The notes below the pieces were generated by a model. The model did no database searches. It was not told the origin of the DNA and saw only the letters and a list, made by a program, of their open reading frames with translations. From the NCBI GenBank assembly GCA_008360955.1, contig LUCM01006516.1, forward strand, positions 123,506 to 187,505: a stretch of 64,000 nucleotides of DNA, written 5' to 3'. The position numbers and the translations under genes were made by a program. The stretch comes from Fasciolopsis buskii. Its lineage: Eukaryota; Platyhelminthes; Trematoda; Plagiorchiida; Fasciolidae. Positions 63,432 through 64,000 of this stretch are shown here, in pieces; the stretch's first letter is position 1; every line of letters begins with the position of its first letter.

Positions 63432-64000
63432 CCAGGCTAATGTCCACAGAGACCGCGACTTGACATGTAAACTATCATACCTCGATAGACCCAGCCTTAT
63501 ATGTCAACACATATTGCGTTTAAGTCGGTTAAATTTCAGACGAATGCATTCGGTGCCCCGAATCTGTTGGGCAGGTAACTTCATCGAGAATCCCGTTGAT
63601 ATCTCGTATTTGTCAGTTTGACGGATTGACATGAACGACAGAGGATGAAACAAGACAGCATTATGATTGGTGCATGTATGCCACTGAAGCATCAAGTCGG
63701 CCTCTACTTCATTCTTCAGTCTTGTGTTCAAACTGGATTTCACCTAAATGCCAAATACATTCCGGTGCGTCTTGTAGTCAAATCAGCATTTGCATGTTAG
63801 TTTGTACAACCCTTTTGTGCGTGCTGACCATCAGCATTGTCGAAACGCCTAAATTCCTCCCACATGCGTTAACAACCGGTTTGTTTGACAGCCTGGTAAA
63901 TCGTGTACACCGGAATGAACTGAGATATAAAATGGTATTGTTCCAAACACCTACTCGCCTGAACTTCTTGCTATCCTATTTAGTGTTACGCACAGATATG
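63432..64000 (+). CDS. Candidate membrane-protein exons, running off the window
   Basis: Proposed exons are 63432-63574 and 63720 to beyond the window end. The acceptors are GTGCCTCATTTTAG and TCTACTTCATTCTTCAG, both good. The donor between them is GGGCAG/GTAACT. Phases agree, also with the exon ending at 62811. The last exon is open for all 93 remaining codons. It encodes a Cys-containing segment, then a hydrophobic run (ISICMLVCTTLLCVLTISIV) long enough to cross a membrane, then a basic segment. A multi-pass receptor is one guess, with no family motif to support it. The length is within chance, so the splice signals are the main support. Confidence 0.33.

Overview
This looks like gene-poor nuclear DNA from an invertebrate animal, most likely a flatworm and probably a digenean fluke. 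The strongest clue is a decayed non-LTR retrotransposon of the RTE type. Its reverse-transcriptase C-terminus (YADDV, then a rearranged RLRWLGHVLRM block, then MTWQRGM and GWGPKDS) is of the kind I know from fluke genomes. Intron-like spacing, AT-rich noncoding DNA and tRNA-derived SINEs fit the same picture. There are no rRNA or tRNA genes, bacterial operons, CRISPR arrays or phage genes. The species assignment is inference.

No open reading frame is long enough to prove a gene. The longest is 158 codons, and by my rough estimate a few of about 150 codons are expected by chance in 64 kb of this composition. Any genes here must be split into short exons. I list a few exon groups whose splice signals and reading phases agree, all at low confidence: four exons at 17.98-19.05 kb, two exons around a 36-nt intron at 46.84-47.11 kb, an open-ended set at 62.5-64.0 kb, and single exons near 8.4, 9.6-9.96 (minus strand) and 23.1-23.3 kb. 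None belongs to a family I recognise.

What can be supported well is repeats. Two RTE fragments lie in opposite orientation (21.72-22.33 kb minus; 36.12-37.18 kb plus) and share reverse-transcriptase C-terminus, 3' untranslated region and GATGAT-like tail. A Penelope-like element fragment lies at 24.10-24.43 kb. SINE family 1 (tRNA head, AATAAA-like tail) has copies at 1.5, 49.4 and 50.9 kb. SINE family 2 occurs as a nearly perfect palindrome at 11.76-12.13 kb, as a single copy at 28.9 kb and as a second head-to-head pair at 57.7-58.3 kb. A long foldback element (MITE-2) is complete at 35.6-35.8 kb, with partial copies at 12.2 and 14.2 kb. A short element (MITE-3) with 30-bp inverted ends and a conserved hairpin lies at 55.56-55.69 kb, with partial copies at 44.15 and 34.7 kb. 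A possible Copia-like RNase H scrap is at 43.7 kb.

By region: 0-11.7 kb is mostly featureless. At 11.7-14.3 kb repeats are nested. A possible gene lies at 18-19 kb. Retroelement fossils sit at 21.7-24.5 kb, and 24.5-34.6 kb is mostly featureless. At 34.7-37.2 kb a foldback element and the RTE fragment lie side by side. Scattered repeats continue from 38 to 58 kb, and the densest set of exon-like signals is in the last 1.5 kb.
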